From assembly GCA_002205965.3 (NCBI GenBank), contig NADL03000775.1, positions 1-64,000 on the forward strand: 64,000 nucleotides of DNA. The letters are read 5' to 3'. The notes beneath the pieces were generated by a model that ran no database searches, was not told where the DNA came from, and worked only from the letters and a program-made list of their open reading frames with translations. Both the position numbers and the translations under genes were made by a program. This DNA comes from Kappaphycus alvarezii. Its lineage: Eukaryota; Rhodophyta; Florideophyceae; Gigartinales; Solieriaceae. This document shows, piece by piece, positions 54,930 through 64,000 of the stretch (position 1 is the first letter of the stretch; each line of letters starts with the position of its first letter).

Positions 54930-55160
54930 GCAAGGAATAGTTTCTGTACGGTGCTAGACGTTTGGTAATAATGGCCAATTAGGGGCTGAGCTAGGTCCGG
55001 CTGAGGGGACCAGAATTTACTTAAAGGACGACAATAGTAGTTGGTGGAATTGTAAGGAGCACGGACCGCGCAGGGTGAAACGACTGTGGAGAGCCAAAAA
55101 AGAGTCGTGCGGTGTCGCCGTAGGTCACCGAAGCGAGCGGTGACACAGATCACCGTCACG
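54930..55160 (+). repeat. Copia 5' LTR
   Basis: Aligns with 59786-60015: shared CAAGGAAT/CCAGGAAT start, ACGGTGCTA, GGGGACCAGAATTTACTTA, GACTGTGGAG, then GTCACC.AGCGAG.GGTGACAC. Many substitutions, so the insertion is old. Boundaries are good to a few bases. Confidence 0.8.
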
Positions 55161-55172
55161 TGGTAGCACCAC
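55161..55172 (+). promoter_or_regulatory. Possible primer-binding site (tRNA-iMet-like)
   Basis: TGGTAGCACCAC begins at the first base after the LTR. Its first eight bases equal the complement of the 3' end of many eukaryotic initiator-methionine tRNAs (…TGCTACCA), the usual primer for copia elements; the rest does not match. Confidence 0.5.
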
Positions 55173-55479
55173 TTTGGGAGAGGAATCAATTGCCACCATA
55201 AAACAAGGGTTTTAACTATGACCGCAGTCGACTGCATCACGAGGCTTCCCGAGTTGTCGGGCGCCAAGGATTTTATCAATTAGATAAAATATGTTAGGGC
55301 GTGCATTTTTCGGGATGAAATTAACCTTTACGGACTCGATGATGGTCCTGCAGCACTAATGTCAACTAACGATATTCTAGTATGGAGGAAGAAGATGATC
55401 TATTATTGTGCTCTTGTTGACCAACGGTCCAATAGCTCAACCAGGGCATATCATTGATGATGATGCAAGGACTAGAAAA

Positions 55480-58400
55480 GAACTTTGGGATGCTTTAGCC
55501 AAGCTTTACACTGCTTTCTTCAAAATATTAGACTAACATCAACATACAGCAATAATTAGAAGTTCTGCAGTTGAAGATAGAGACCAAGTTCGAGGATCAC
55601 CTCAACAAGTTCTATGAGATCTAGTGAATCTTGCGTTTTTCGACAAGTCTTTGAGTGAAAAAATAAAGAAGGACAAGATAACTCGCAACCACCCGTAATA
55701 TTTCGCATTGATCGCCATATTGTCAAGCAAAATGAGTTTTGAAGAAATTATCGCGGCGGTTCGAACGGAACTGTCACAGTTGAAATTCGCGAAGGAAGGT
55801 AATATACAAGTTCAAGTCCTCACGGCAGCAGCTGCGAGGACAGGTGAGTCCGGGACATCCTCCGGAAGGGTTGAGAAGAAGATAATGGAAGAAGGCATCT
55901 GTTGGGTGTGCGGGAAACAAGTAAATTTGCGAAGGAGTACTGTCAATGTCAGGATAATCAAGGAAGTCGTGGAAGAGGTAGATTAAATCGACGGCGTGGA
56001 CGGGGTGGTCGTGGATGAGGTCGAAACAGGGGCCGTTGTTGAGTGGGATTCTTCCAGCAGTATCATTCTTCTTACATTCAAGAACAGCCCCAACTACAGC
56101 ATCCATCTTTACCTGGCCAAGATGTTCAAAAGATACCAAAATCTCACCTTATATACACCAGAAACCAAGTAATTAGTCGTTAGAGCGATCTGAGTTCTGA
56201 TCAAAGGCCCAATTATCGCCAGGAATCTACTCAAGGAAATATTATGTGTGGTTTCGCGACCAAGATAAATTTCCGTAGCGCTATTGCCAACTGCAGGGAA
56301 TTGAAGTCCGATGCGGCACTTATGGATTATGGGACCTCCCATCATTTATTTAATCGAAGAAATATTTTAGCTGACTAATATAATTTGTAAAAAATCAAAG
56401 TCCAGGCTGGTATTAACATTTCCTTCATCACAGAAAAGGGTAAGGAGATGATTAATGTTGACAGACGTATAAAAATTGAAGCCTATCATGCATCTCATTT
56501 TACAACAAGCTAATTATCTGTTGGCCAGCTCTGAAATATGTTTAGTGTCCTATTTACAATGGATCTACCGGTTGTTGATTCCATCAGTACTTGATTTTTA
56601 ACGAGTAGAAACTTGAGTGAGGCTCTTTCGCGCATACGAACTCGGAGCGATGGACTGTACAGTGCCCGAATAGCATTTGATACTGCAAACGACTCGTATT
56701 ACTTCTGTCCCACGTCTTCTGATCTAACCGAAATGGATCTTGGCCTGCAATAGCATCGAAAGACTGGTCACCCCTCGATAGGCAGTTATTGGAAGTTATC
56801 ATCAACTTTTTTTTGGCATTCTGAGGTTTCCGAAGAGCGTGCTGATGAATTTAAGTTTCAATTATTGTGTAATTGCCAAACAAAAACTAGGAAACAATCC
56901 AGGGAAGTCAAAGAAGGACAGTAAATGCTCAGGAATTGGTCCAACCGGACAACTGTGGTAAGATGTAAACGCAATCAGTAGGCGAAAAACCCCATTATGT
57001 AGGATTATTTGATGATTAAAATACAAATTCTGAAGATTAATTAATCAAGAATATGGATCAATTGACTCCAGCAACCAAGCATTACAAGATGCGATCTGAA
57101 AATGAAACAGGCGTAAAGGCACCGAATTTTCGTTTGGACCAAGCGAGGGAGAACATCGCAACTGACATTAAGCAGTTTTGCTTCGAAACCAAGATTCGTC
57201 TGAAGTACTTACATTTCCAGGATCCCCAGGGAAATGGAATTGTTGAAATATTCATGCAAAGTTGAGGATGCGGGCAAGCATGTTGCTTTTTTCGTCAAAA
57301 TCTGAAGAAATCATGTGAAGGGAGGCAATGTATCATGGAAACTCGCTTTTAAATCTCTGCCGTCGGATAAACTCAACAAGGAAATATCAATTTTGTGTTG
57401 GACCAAAACTAACTTCAGAAACCTTCCGGCGTTACGTCAACAAGGTTTCGCTTTTATTTTTTAATAGAATCAATCGGATAATCGGAAGAAATATAATTTG
57501 TCGGTTTGTGCGATTTAGGGCAAGTCTGTAGGGCTATATAGTGAGGAAACTTTCTAACAAGTTCGAATTATAGAGACGAACAAAATAATTTGCCTTCAAC
57601 AACAAGAATTTTGCCCCTGCAGTGCAGAGAAGCTATCAAGTATTTCTAACCTTCTTGATGCCAAATCTTGACGAAGTGAATTGGAAAATAGGCAAAGTAT
57701 TGATGTTCATGCAAAATAAATTGTTGTTCAGGCCGTTCACGCCTGTCAAGTTGCCATTAATTTCACAGCAGTGATCGCCAAAGGAAATTGCAAAGAACCT
57801 CGCTTACCTTTAAAATTCGAGAAAGCAATCAAGTCTGCAAAAAGACATGAGGAAATTGATCGTGAGTACAAGTATCTTCAACGTCGCAAAACATGGATGT
57901 ACACTCGTCTAATCAAAATATGGATCCTGTACCTAATATATGGTTATTTGGGTTAGACCTCTCGGTATTGCGGCAGAGAACCTTTCTCACAAGGCATGCT
58001 GTGTAGTACGTGGAGGTCAGCAAAATACTGGAATTGATTTTCATCCTGAGAGACTCTTTGCACCAGTGGCCTATCAGGACGCGATCCGTATGATATTGGC
58101 CATCGCCATAGCTGTATTTCTAGTTAACGGAGGAGGGGATGTGAGTAATTCATACCTAAACGGAGATATACACATCCAAAAAATCATTGAACAACCTACA
58201 GACTCTACTAGAATCCAAGAAATGGCTGGTAATGTTTGTGTTCAGCAAAAGTCAATGTACGGTACGAAGCAAGCCGAAAATATTTTGGGGCCATTGTCGG
58301 ACAAGGTTTTATTGAATTTGAAATTCGTGTAGTCAACCTTTGATGCGCGTGTGTTGTTCAAGATGGTTGAGAATCACTTCATCCTGCTTCTAATTGTTGT

Positions 58401-59440
58401 CGAAGAAATGATGTTTGCGAAAAACTCAATAAATTAATTTCTAAACTACACCAAAGAGAAAACGTCCAGCATTTTGGGATCAGTTTACTTGGAAAGATGA
58501 AACTTTCATCGTCTGGGAAGTAGAAAAACATGGACAGGGTATCACGATCTCTCAGGAAAGGTACACTGGCCAAATTATTCAGCACCATGGTCTTGAAGAA
58601 GCAAATGGATCCCGGATGGCTTTTCCAATGGTGCAGATTTGTCTTTCATGAGAACTGAGGACAATGCGTTTGGACATAGAGCTCACTTTAACTACCGCTC
58701 AACTGTAGGAGACCTTTTTTCTTTGAAGTCTGCTCGCTGTTGCAGCTCTTGCACGATAATTCTATGCTCCTACGATAGTTCATCTTAGATATCTCAAGTG
58801 CTTGTTTATAGATCTTGTCGGTACAAAATGTTTGTCGTTTTACTGCCTAAGGCTACCAAATGGATTAGAGGGCATCTTGTTACAGTCATTTGCATATGAC
58901 GACTGGGCTTGAGATAAAGGAGACCGTAAGTCAACCACTGGGCACTTTGTTACCTTTGGCGGCTTCCAAGTCAGCTGAAAGAGCAATAAGGAAAAAATTT
59001 ACGCAATGAGCTCTGCGGAAGCAGAATGAGTGTTTTGTAATTTTGTGCAAAGTAATTGACACGAATTAAGAACTTATTCTCTGAGCTTACGAAATTTCAG
59101 GCTTTGGAAGAGACGACATTTTTTCCGACGACCGTCACATCTGTTGACAATACGGCTGCTATCTCGATTGGGAACAACGACCAAATTGGCTCAAATAGCA
59201 ATATCATCAGTGTGAAGTAACATCATGTTAAAGATCTGGTTCTATCAGAGTGATGATTTTGGAATACATTTCAAACTTTTCTCACGTTGCAGACATCCTT
59301 TCAAAAGTCATCAATATGAGAACGATGCAGAAGCACTGCAGAAATTTACTAGCAAAAGATAATCACCAGCTTTTAGAATTAGGGGTAACGAAACTACAAT
59401 TTGTCGACAGCAAGTACATTTTAGACAAAAAGAAGTCGTA
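55480..59440 (+). pseudogene. Copia gag-pol polyprotein remnant
   Basis: Plus strand, with many stops and frame changes. Gag: ARTRKELWDALAKLYTAF (~55470). A 92-codon open piece (55708-55986) ends in the first half of a zinc knuckle (CWVCGKQ). Protease: ALMDYGTSHHLFNR (~56315, D-x-G-x-S-H-H). Pre-integrase: WHRKTGHPSIGS (~56755). Integrase: KYLHFQDPQGNGIVEIF (~57210). Reverse transcriptase: VVRGGQQNTGIDFHPERLFA then PVAYQDAIRMILAIA, GGDVSNSYLNGDIHIQ and SMYGTKQAE (57985-58280). RNase H: KGDRKSTTGHFVTFGGFQVS (~58920), AMSSAEAE, and SVDNTAAISIGN (~59145). Non-functional. Confidence 0.85.
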
Positions 59441-59785
59441 AAATCGTTGCAGTGAAGTGCGTACCGTTTTAGGCGGCTTCTTTCACAAGTTTTTGGAATG
59501 CCAATTGACACTTCTGCTCCTACTGTAATTGAAGAGGTTACTGGCCCTCAATTCGCTTGCACGTTCAGCACTGCTGGTGAAACAGAGACCTTGCGTCGGT
59601 ATTTATACCATACAATTTCCAAACTTATTTTTTTGTTGCAAAATAAGGTTTACAAGTTAAATTTTTGATTTTGAATTTCCTGCGAAGGGCCCGGTTCGAT
59701 CCTGAACGAGTAAAATTGATGAAATTTGTTTTTATCTGTTCTGCGAAGAGTCATTGAGAAGGTGGGGACAGTACCGATAACTGTT

Positions 59786-60015
59786 GCCAGGAATGTTTTT
59801 ACGGTGCTATACGCTGGAGAATGTTGGAGCATGAGGTATGAGCTGGATCCGGCGTAGGGAACCATAATTTACTTACATTAGGACAAAAGTAGTAGGAGGA
59901 ACTGTCAAAAAAACGACCTCACAGAGTCCGACGACTGTGGAGGGTCAAAATAAAAAGGGACGAGCGAATTCGCCGTGAGTCACCCGAGCGAGGGGTGACA
60001 CCCATTATCTTCACG
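59786..60015 (+). repeat. Copia 3' LTR
   Basis: Partner of 54930-55160 (see there). Ends at TTCACG, followed by ATTTT and unrelated sequence. A LINE family 2 3' end begins about 90 bp further right. Confidence 0.8.
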
Positions 60016-60106
60016 ATTTTAATGTACGGAATATTGGGTGGTTGTATTAACGCTGCTAGGATTGCGTTGTTCGGGAAAAGTCATGACCGGGTGACACTAT
60101 ATATCA

Positions 60107-60215
60107 TTCCTTACAGGGCCGGCCCAACGCCAGCAAGCAAGCATGCAGCGTTAGATATGACAGCAGCGGAAATGTGCCTTTGGGAAGGCAACGCTCTAAT
60201 CTTCCCATAGGGCAT
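60107..60215 (-). mobile_element. LINE family 2, very short 3'-end fragment
   Basis: Minus strand: LPSQRHISAAVISNAACLLA then GVGPAL and TAA (60111-60113), followed by GGAA and divergence. This is the last ~33 codons of family 2 ORF2, closest to the copy ending at 15570. An extreme 5' truncation. Confidence 0.8.
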
Positions 60216-60482
60216 ACAAATAAATACAGGAAGACTACTAAAAAAACATTCTTTGGGACCGTAAGAAATTACTAGAAAAGATACTCTAGAAGCATAGAAT
60301 GACAGTAAGCATTTGGTCCGTAACCTAGAACTCTGCATCAGTTAGGCTAAAGCATCCAACTGCATGTATTGAAAGGATAAAATGTCACAAATAAGCAGTA
60401 AAATATGCAAAACAAAAAGAAGGTTCGTCGACTCTGCGTAGACCGACTCTCCAATTCACTGAACCACTGGATCCTATTTAAA

Positions 60483-60628
60483 CGGGTAACCCGAACCTCA
60501 TGGGACAGATTGTCCTCACCTCCGAGGTGCGCGAGGTTATTTTCAGTTGCATTCATATCGGTCCTCGCCGGACCCGGCTTGCCCTATGCGGGCCTGGCTG
60601 TCGTTGCACGGCAGGAGTGCAACGACAG
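60483..60628. other. Hairpin-dense GC-rich island
   Basis: Six short inverted repeats follow one another: CGGG-TAA-CCCG (60483), GGACA-GAT-TGTCC (60503), CACCT-CCG-AGGTG (60517), GGTCC-TCGCC-GGACC (60561), GCCC-TATGC-GGGC (60581) and CTGTCGTTGCAC ... GTGCAACGACAG (60598-60628, 12-base perfect arms, 7-base loop). Flanks are AT-rich. No coding sense; see findings. Confidence 0.55.
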
Positions 60629-60629
60629 A

Positions 60630-61136
60630 ATAGAGGTTCATCGAGTGTCAACAATAGGGGCGCACACTAAACCGCGATAAAAATACCGAAACTTTTGTTT
60701 TGATCAAGCATCCTACTGTATAAAGTATAGGTTTTCATAAAATGTTAGAAAAAAATTTACTAAAAACATTAGCTCTAAAACATTTTTCATATGAAAACAA
60801 TGTTCCGATAGACACAATCACTGTGCTGCGGTACTGCAATTGCAGCTCATCTCTTCCACCAAACAGTGTTGGCGGCATGAAAACCACCACCAATAGTGTC
60901 TGAGGCAGGAAAAATATCACGAACACTGACAGTGGCATAGATTAGGTATTGGAGCACCGAGCGTGCAAGAATATAATACCACAATGTGCTACGAACTGTA
61001 ATTAGAGGTCCCCTGCTGCAGCTTCAGCGGAGTTGCAAAGTTGGCGGTGACACAATAATGCACAGATTCCGCTCCACTTCGCACTACTCGCAGCTCACGT
61101 AGAAATCCGAACCATAAAACATTTTAATGAAGGTAA
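60630..61136. other. Non-coding, no feature seen
   Basis: AT-rich sequence without supportable genes or repeats. Confidence 0.4.
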
Positions 61137-62343
61137 AATTATAGTTGGACAAGTCCCAAACAGGGTTAACAAGCTTACTTTCCCTCAAAGCGAGGAAACT
61201 TTTTGGTTATTGCTAAGGGCGTTTAAGTTTACATCTCTGACTGCTCACAGCTTTCTGGAGGCTGTGGCTTTTAATCATTACTGCAATATGCAGAGAATGA
61301 CGTCCATTTTGCAGGACAGGACAGTTCTGCCGGGTACACGCCATTTTCCAACTGATGCCTCTGTTTTCGAGGAAGATCTCAGTGTTAGATATGACACTGT
61401 ATATGATTCAATGGGAGTTTCTGAGCGCACAGCACTGTTCAACCTGGACTCTGATTCTGTAAGGGATCGTGTGCTGGCCAAGACGCGCTATCGAATGAGC
61501 TCCACGAGATGAAGACTCTTTATTTTTACATTAGAAGGTCTGAGCCATATTATACACCCTGGATAAAAGTTTTTAATGGGGCACTTAGCTGAGGCGCTCT
61601 GTAAGGCAAAAGAAGACCTCTGTGGCGGAAAAATAACTGGAACGATAGACGTAGACACAGTCCCTGTCGAAAAGTATGCAGAAAAAGGTACAAAATGAGC
61701 TCTAGCTCACAGGAATATATCTCTCAACTCATAGGTCATAAATCCCTTAGTTACGAAGGCCAGGATAAAAGCCCGTTCAATTAAAGAGATATATGTGCTT
61801 AAACTGATGACTAATTTCTTGGATATTGTGAGTATGGCTTTTGCAAAAGGCCATATGGGAGGCTTTGGGCTCGGCAGTAACTGCTACTGGAACAGGACAG
61901 GGCGAACACAGAAGATACTGCTAAAAAGGGCTGCAGGACTGATCTTCAGTCGTACAATCAGCATACTCGCGGATAACCTTGACGCCGCCTTATGCTCCGC
62001 ATACGATATTTTAGACGACAAAAAAGGGGTTTCTGCGGCAATTGGGGTGAATAATATGAAAAAAAGAAATAGAAACGAGAATACCAAGCAGAAAAGTTCG
62101 AAGTATGGTTCATTTGTTGTTTTTTATGATGCTGGAAGGGACATAGGCACTGGGAATCTTTTTAAAGATTTAGTATATTCCTCTGGCTATCAGGCGCAGT
62201 GTCCACATCCCGATGTAGAGTTGGGTGTGTGGTACGTAGTATGTTGTTCGGTGGGAGGAAGGGCGGCAATCGGTGGGATTAAATATTCCGAACGTTTGGA
62301 CTTTAAGGACTCAATGAAGCAATTTTACAACTACTTCTTGTAA
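61137..62343 (+). pseudogene. Unidentified decayed gene, one frame kept with four stops
   Basis: About 400 codons in a single plus-strand frame, interrupted only by TGA (61510), TAA (~61564), TGA (~61696) and TAG (~61729). Recognisable protein-like stretches: LTAHSFLEAVAFNHYCNMQR, LSVRYDTVYDSMGVSERTAL, KAKEDLCGGKITGTIDVDTV, LKLMTNFLDIVSMAFAKGHM, YDILDDKKGVSAAIGVNNMK and GSFVVFYDAGRDIGTGNLF. The last 183 codons (61795-62343) are open and end at TAA. I do not recognise a family. The frame preservation shows it was a protein until recently. A transposon-borne gene is the likeliest reading given the surroundings. Confidence 0.5.
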
Positions 62344-63005
62344 GTTATTCACTTTACAGCATTAAAATGGATATAATTAGCATCGAAACATATATAGAAG
62401 GGAAAAAAGAGTTGTTGAGCAGTTCAAGTACTTAAGAACTATATCGGTTCCTCTTTCTCGATCAGACAGGACATACCCTGGATTGTAAAAAAAAGGGATC
62501 TAAAAATGCTTTCATCTGGAATGATTCGCCTGAAACCTGCTTTTTATTGGAAAACTTTAAGCAGTAGCGTCGAAATTTGGTCCAAGATTATAATAAAAAA
62601 CTGGCTAGGACAAAAATCTCGGAGAAGCATGTTGGCAGCATTATCGCAAAGCTTCGAGATTTGAAATTCAACAATGCTACTGTAACTTTTCAGCTTTCAT
62701 AGGCAGAGGAACGGGAATTCTTACAATACCCGGAGAATATAGGTCCAGAATACAAGTAAATGATATAACACGTGTCAGACGGTGAGAAATGTGGGCTTTT
62801 TGTAATGAGATTAGCAAATGAATGGTTTGAGAGTACTATAAGTAGCCATAAACCCATAAATGCGGGACTTGGGGGAAGATTAATTACATTTATTAAGACA
62901 AGATGTAATTGAAACGCACCGGAACGATTTAATGTTGTAAATGAAAAGCTGAAACATCTCCACACCACCTTACGTCATGAAATTATATCTGCTCAGAGAT
63001 TTTAC
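62344..63005. other. Non-coding or further unrecognised decayed sequence
   Basis: Short protein-like stretches continue on the plus strand (ISSHKPINAGLGGRLITFIK near 62840) but are too broken to name. They may be the C-terminal end of the preceding unidentified gene. Confidence 0.25.
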
Positions 63006-63468
63006 TGAATTATTTGTATATGTACTCTAACGATGAGAGTACATAGTGATAATGTAAATGGTAGTTGAGTAGAGTGAGTTTATTGAGTGAAGTTCTACTT
63101 TTCTTTTTCCAGGACACAAATGGGGGGCTGCGGTGCCTGCTTATATAGTCAATCGACATCCAAAAATTGTCGTCTGCCGCCTGTCGTCGGGCGGCGGTCG
63201 ATCATCACATCACTGTAAAATTATCACATTACATACTGTAATCTTGACCAAAATAATTTCAAAAAGTCATCACACCTTGTGTAGTTCAAATCTGCATTAC
63301 AGTGCTAAATTGAATCATACATAATCGAAAATAAAACCAAATCAAATCACATTCAAACCACACTCATCACACCTGATCAAGTCAAATCGCATGCCATAAA
63401 TTTGATCCAGCCGGATCAGATCCAGTATGAGATATCAGACTGCGGTGTCATCAACGCATACATCAACA
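63006..63468 (-). repeat. Copia 3' LTR (463 bp)
   Basis: On the minus strand it opens TGTTGATG right after the purine tract and closes …AATAATTCA, i.e. TG...CA ends. It contains a TATATAA box (63141-63147 on plus) and an AATAAA signal (63079-63084). The far LTR is outside the window, so the left boundary is inferred from the CA end only. Confidence 0.65.
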
Positions 63469-64000
63469 CTCCTCCTCGATGGCTCCTCCAAGTCGAAGTC
63501 TCGACATGATTGTCCGCAACAATTTGGGACCAAGTGGTTTCGTCAACATGTCCGCATCGTTCTCTTCTGTCGGAGTATAGACCAAAGTTATCAACATATC
63601 TCGAACCAGTTCGCGAATGAAATGTACGCGGACATCTATATGCTTCGCACGAATAGACGGAGAACGCTCTCCAGTGGCCCATTTGATTGCAGCTTGGTTG
63701 TCCAATCGAATTTCTGTTAGGCAAGCAATGTCAAAACCAGTTTCTTCGAGAACTATTCTGAACCAAACAGTCTCTTGGCCTGCCAAAGCAATTGCTTAGT
63801 ACTCGGACTCACAAGTTGACAAAGCTATCGAATTTTCTTTCTTCGATCCCCACATGAATTTAGCATTACCCAACTTGATTACGTATCCAGACATCGATTT
63901 CCTGTCTTCTATGTCCGCTGCATAGTCCGCGTCGACGAAGGTCTGCAATACTATAGGGCCTGTGCTGTAATGTATCCCATACTCAGATGTTCCGCTTAAA
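63463..64000 (-). pseudogene. Copia pol, RNase H C-terminus (one stop codon)
   Basis: Minus strand, entering at the window edge. DRKSMSGYVIKLGNAKFMWG (~63900), SIALSTCESEY, then a TAA (63797-63799), AIALAGQETVWF, RLDNQAAIKWATGERSPSIR, AKHIDVRVHFIRELV and ENDADMLTKPLG, ending AIEEEC and TGA at 63463-63465. The RNase H motifs are intact apart from the single TAA. The stop codon lies inside the first bases of the LTR. RNase H degrades the RNA template during reverse transcription. Confidence 0.88.

Larger units (their letters stand above)
54930..60015 (+). mobile_element. Ty1/copia LTR retrotransposon, 5.1 kb, decayed
   Basis: Two ~230-bp direct repeats flank the coding remnant: 54930-55160 and 59786-60015. 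A primer-binding-like TGGTAGCA follows the left LTR at 55161 immediately. ATTTT occurs just outside both ends (54925-54929 and 60016-60020), consistent with a 5-bp target duplication. Internal order is gag, protease, integrase, reverse transcriptase, RNase H: the copia order, with integrase before RT. Confidence 0.85.
63006..64000 (-). mobile_element. Ty1/copia retrotransposon, 3' part with LTR, runs off the right edge
   Basis: Reading leftwards from the edge: RNase H end of copia pol, a purine tract (GAGGAGGAG, 63469-63477), then an LTR running to about 63006. A different copy from the element at 54930-60015: opposite strand, much better preserved, and with an unrelated LTR. Confidence 0.85.

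Noticed and set aside
1..64000. CRISPR array, rRNA genes, bacterial operons
   Set aside because: No regularly spaced identical repeats, no rRNA motifs, and no gene clusters with ribosome-binding sites were found.

Overview
The window looks like repeat-dominated, gene-poor nuclear DNA of a eukaryote. The evidence is a nuclear-type tRNA-Glu with a Pol III T-run terminator, Ty1/copia and Ty3/gypsy elements, LINE-type retrotransposons, and decayed DNA transposons of at least five superfamilies. There are no operons and no bacterial gene spacing. Two apparently intact single-exon reading frames may be host genes: a shikimate-kinase-like P-loop protein and an orphan multi-pass membrane protein. A shikimate-kinase-like gene with a targeting-like leader fits an alga or other shikimate-pathway eukaryote. 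A red macroalga is a guess; I cannot prove the lineage.

Layout. 1-7909 (GC-rich) is a head-to-tail array of one LINE family, all copies on the minus strand: the 5' part of one copy (1-1415), a complete 4.5-kb copy (1416-5919) and four 5'-truncated tails. The array ends 76 bp upstream of a tRNA-Glu(UUC) gene (7986-8057). The LINE has no apurinic-type endonuclease; behind its reverse transcriptase lie a zinc finger and a PD...D restriction-like nuclease, the arrangement of site-specific LINEs. 8222-9780 holds two further LINE remnants. 10085-11014 is the kinase-like gene. 11472-15574 is a pair of second-family LINE copies back to back.

16056-19509 is a broken piggyBac-superfamily transposase in which a complete YqaJ/lambda-exonuclease-type nuclease sits between the second and third catalytic aspartates. 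I consider this the most interesting object here. 20264-22150 is a Jerky/pogo-type transposase, 22600-23755 a PIF/Harbinger transposase, 26639-28031 a gag-protease-like remnant and 31260-33650 a Ty3/gypsy pol remnant. 34911-36313 and 40512-42360 are two hAT transposases, and 39160-40080 a decayed coiled-coil frame of unknown kind.

44901-46829 is the orphan membrane-protein gene. 47580-48560 is a Tc1 DD34E transposase. 51026-54742 is a well-bounded Harbinger-like transposon with ~390-bp terminal inverted repeats and two divergent genes. 54930-60015 is a copia element with recognisable LTRs, primer-binding site and target-site duplication. 60483-60628 is a dense run of hairpins. 61137-62343 is an unidentified decayed gene. 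62990-64000 is the 3' end of another copia element running off the right edge.

Two modes of decay stand out. The LINE copies differ mainly by one-base indels in G/C runs, which may partly be assembly error. The Tc1 and Jerky transposases stay largely in one frame but carry many stops of the G:C-to-A:T kind (TGG to TAG/TGA, CAG to TAG), as expected from cytosine methylation or a RIP-like process.
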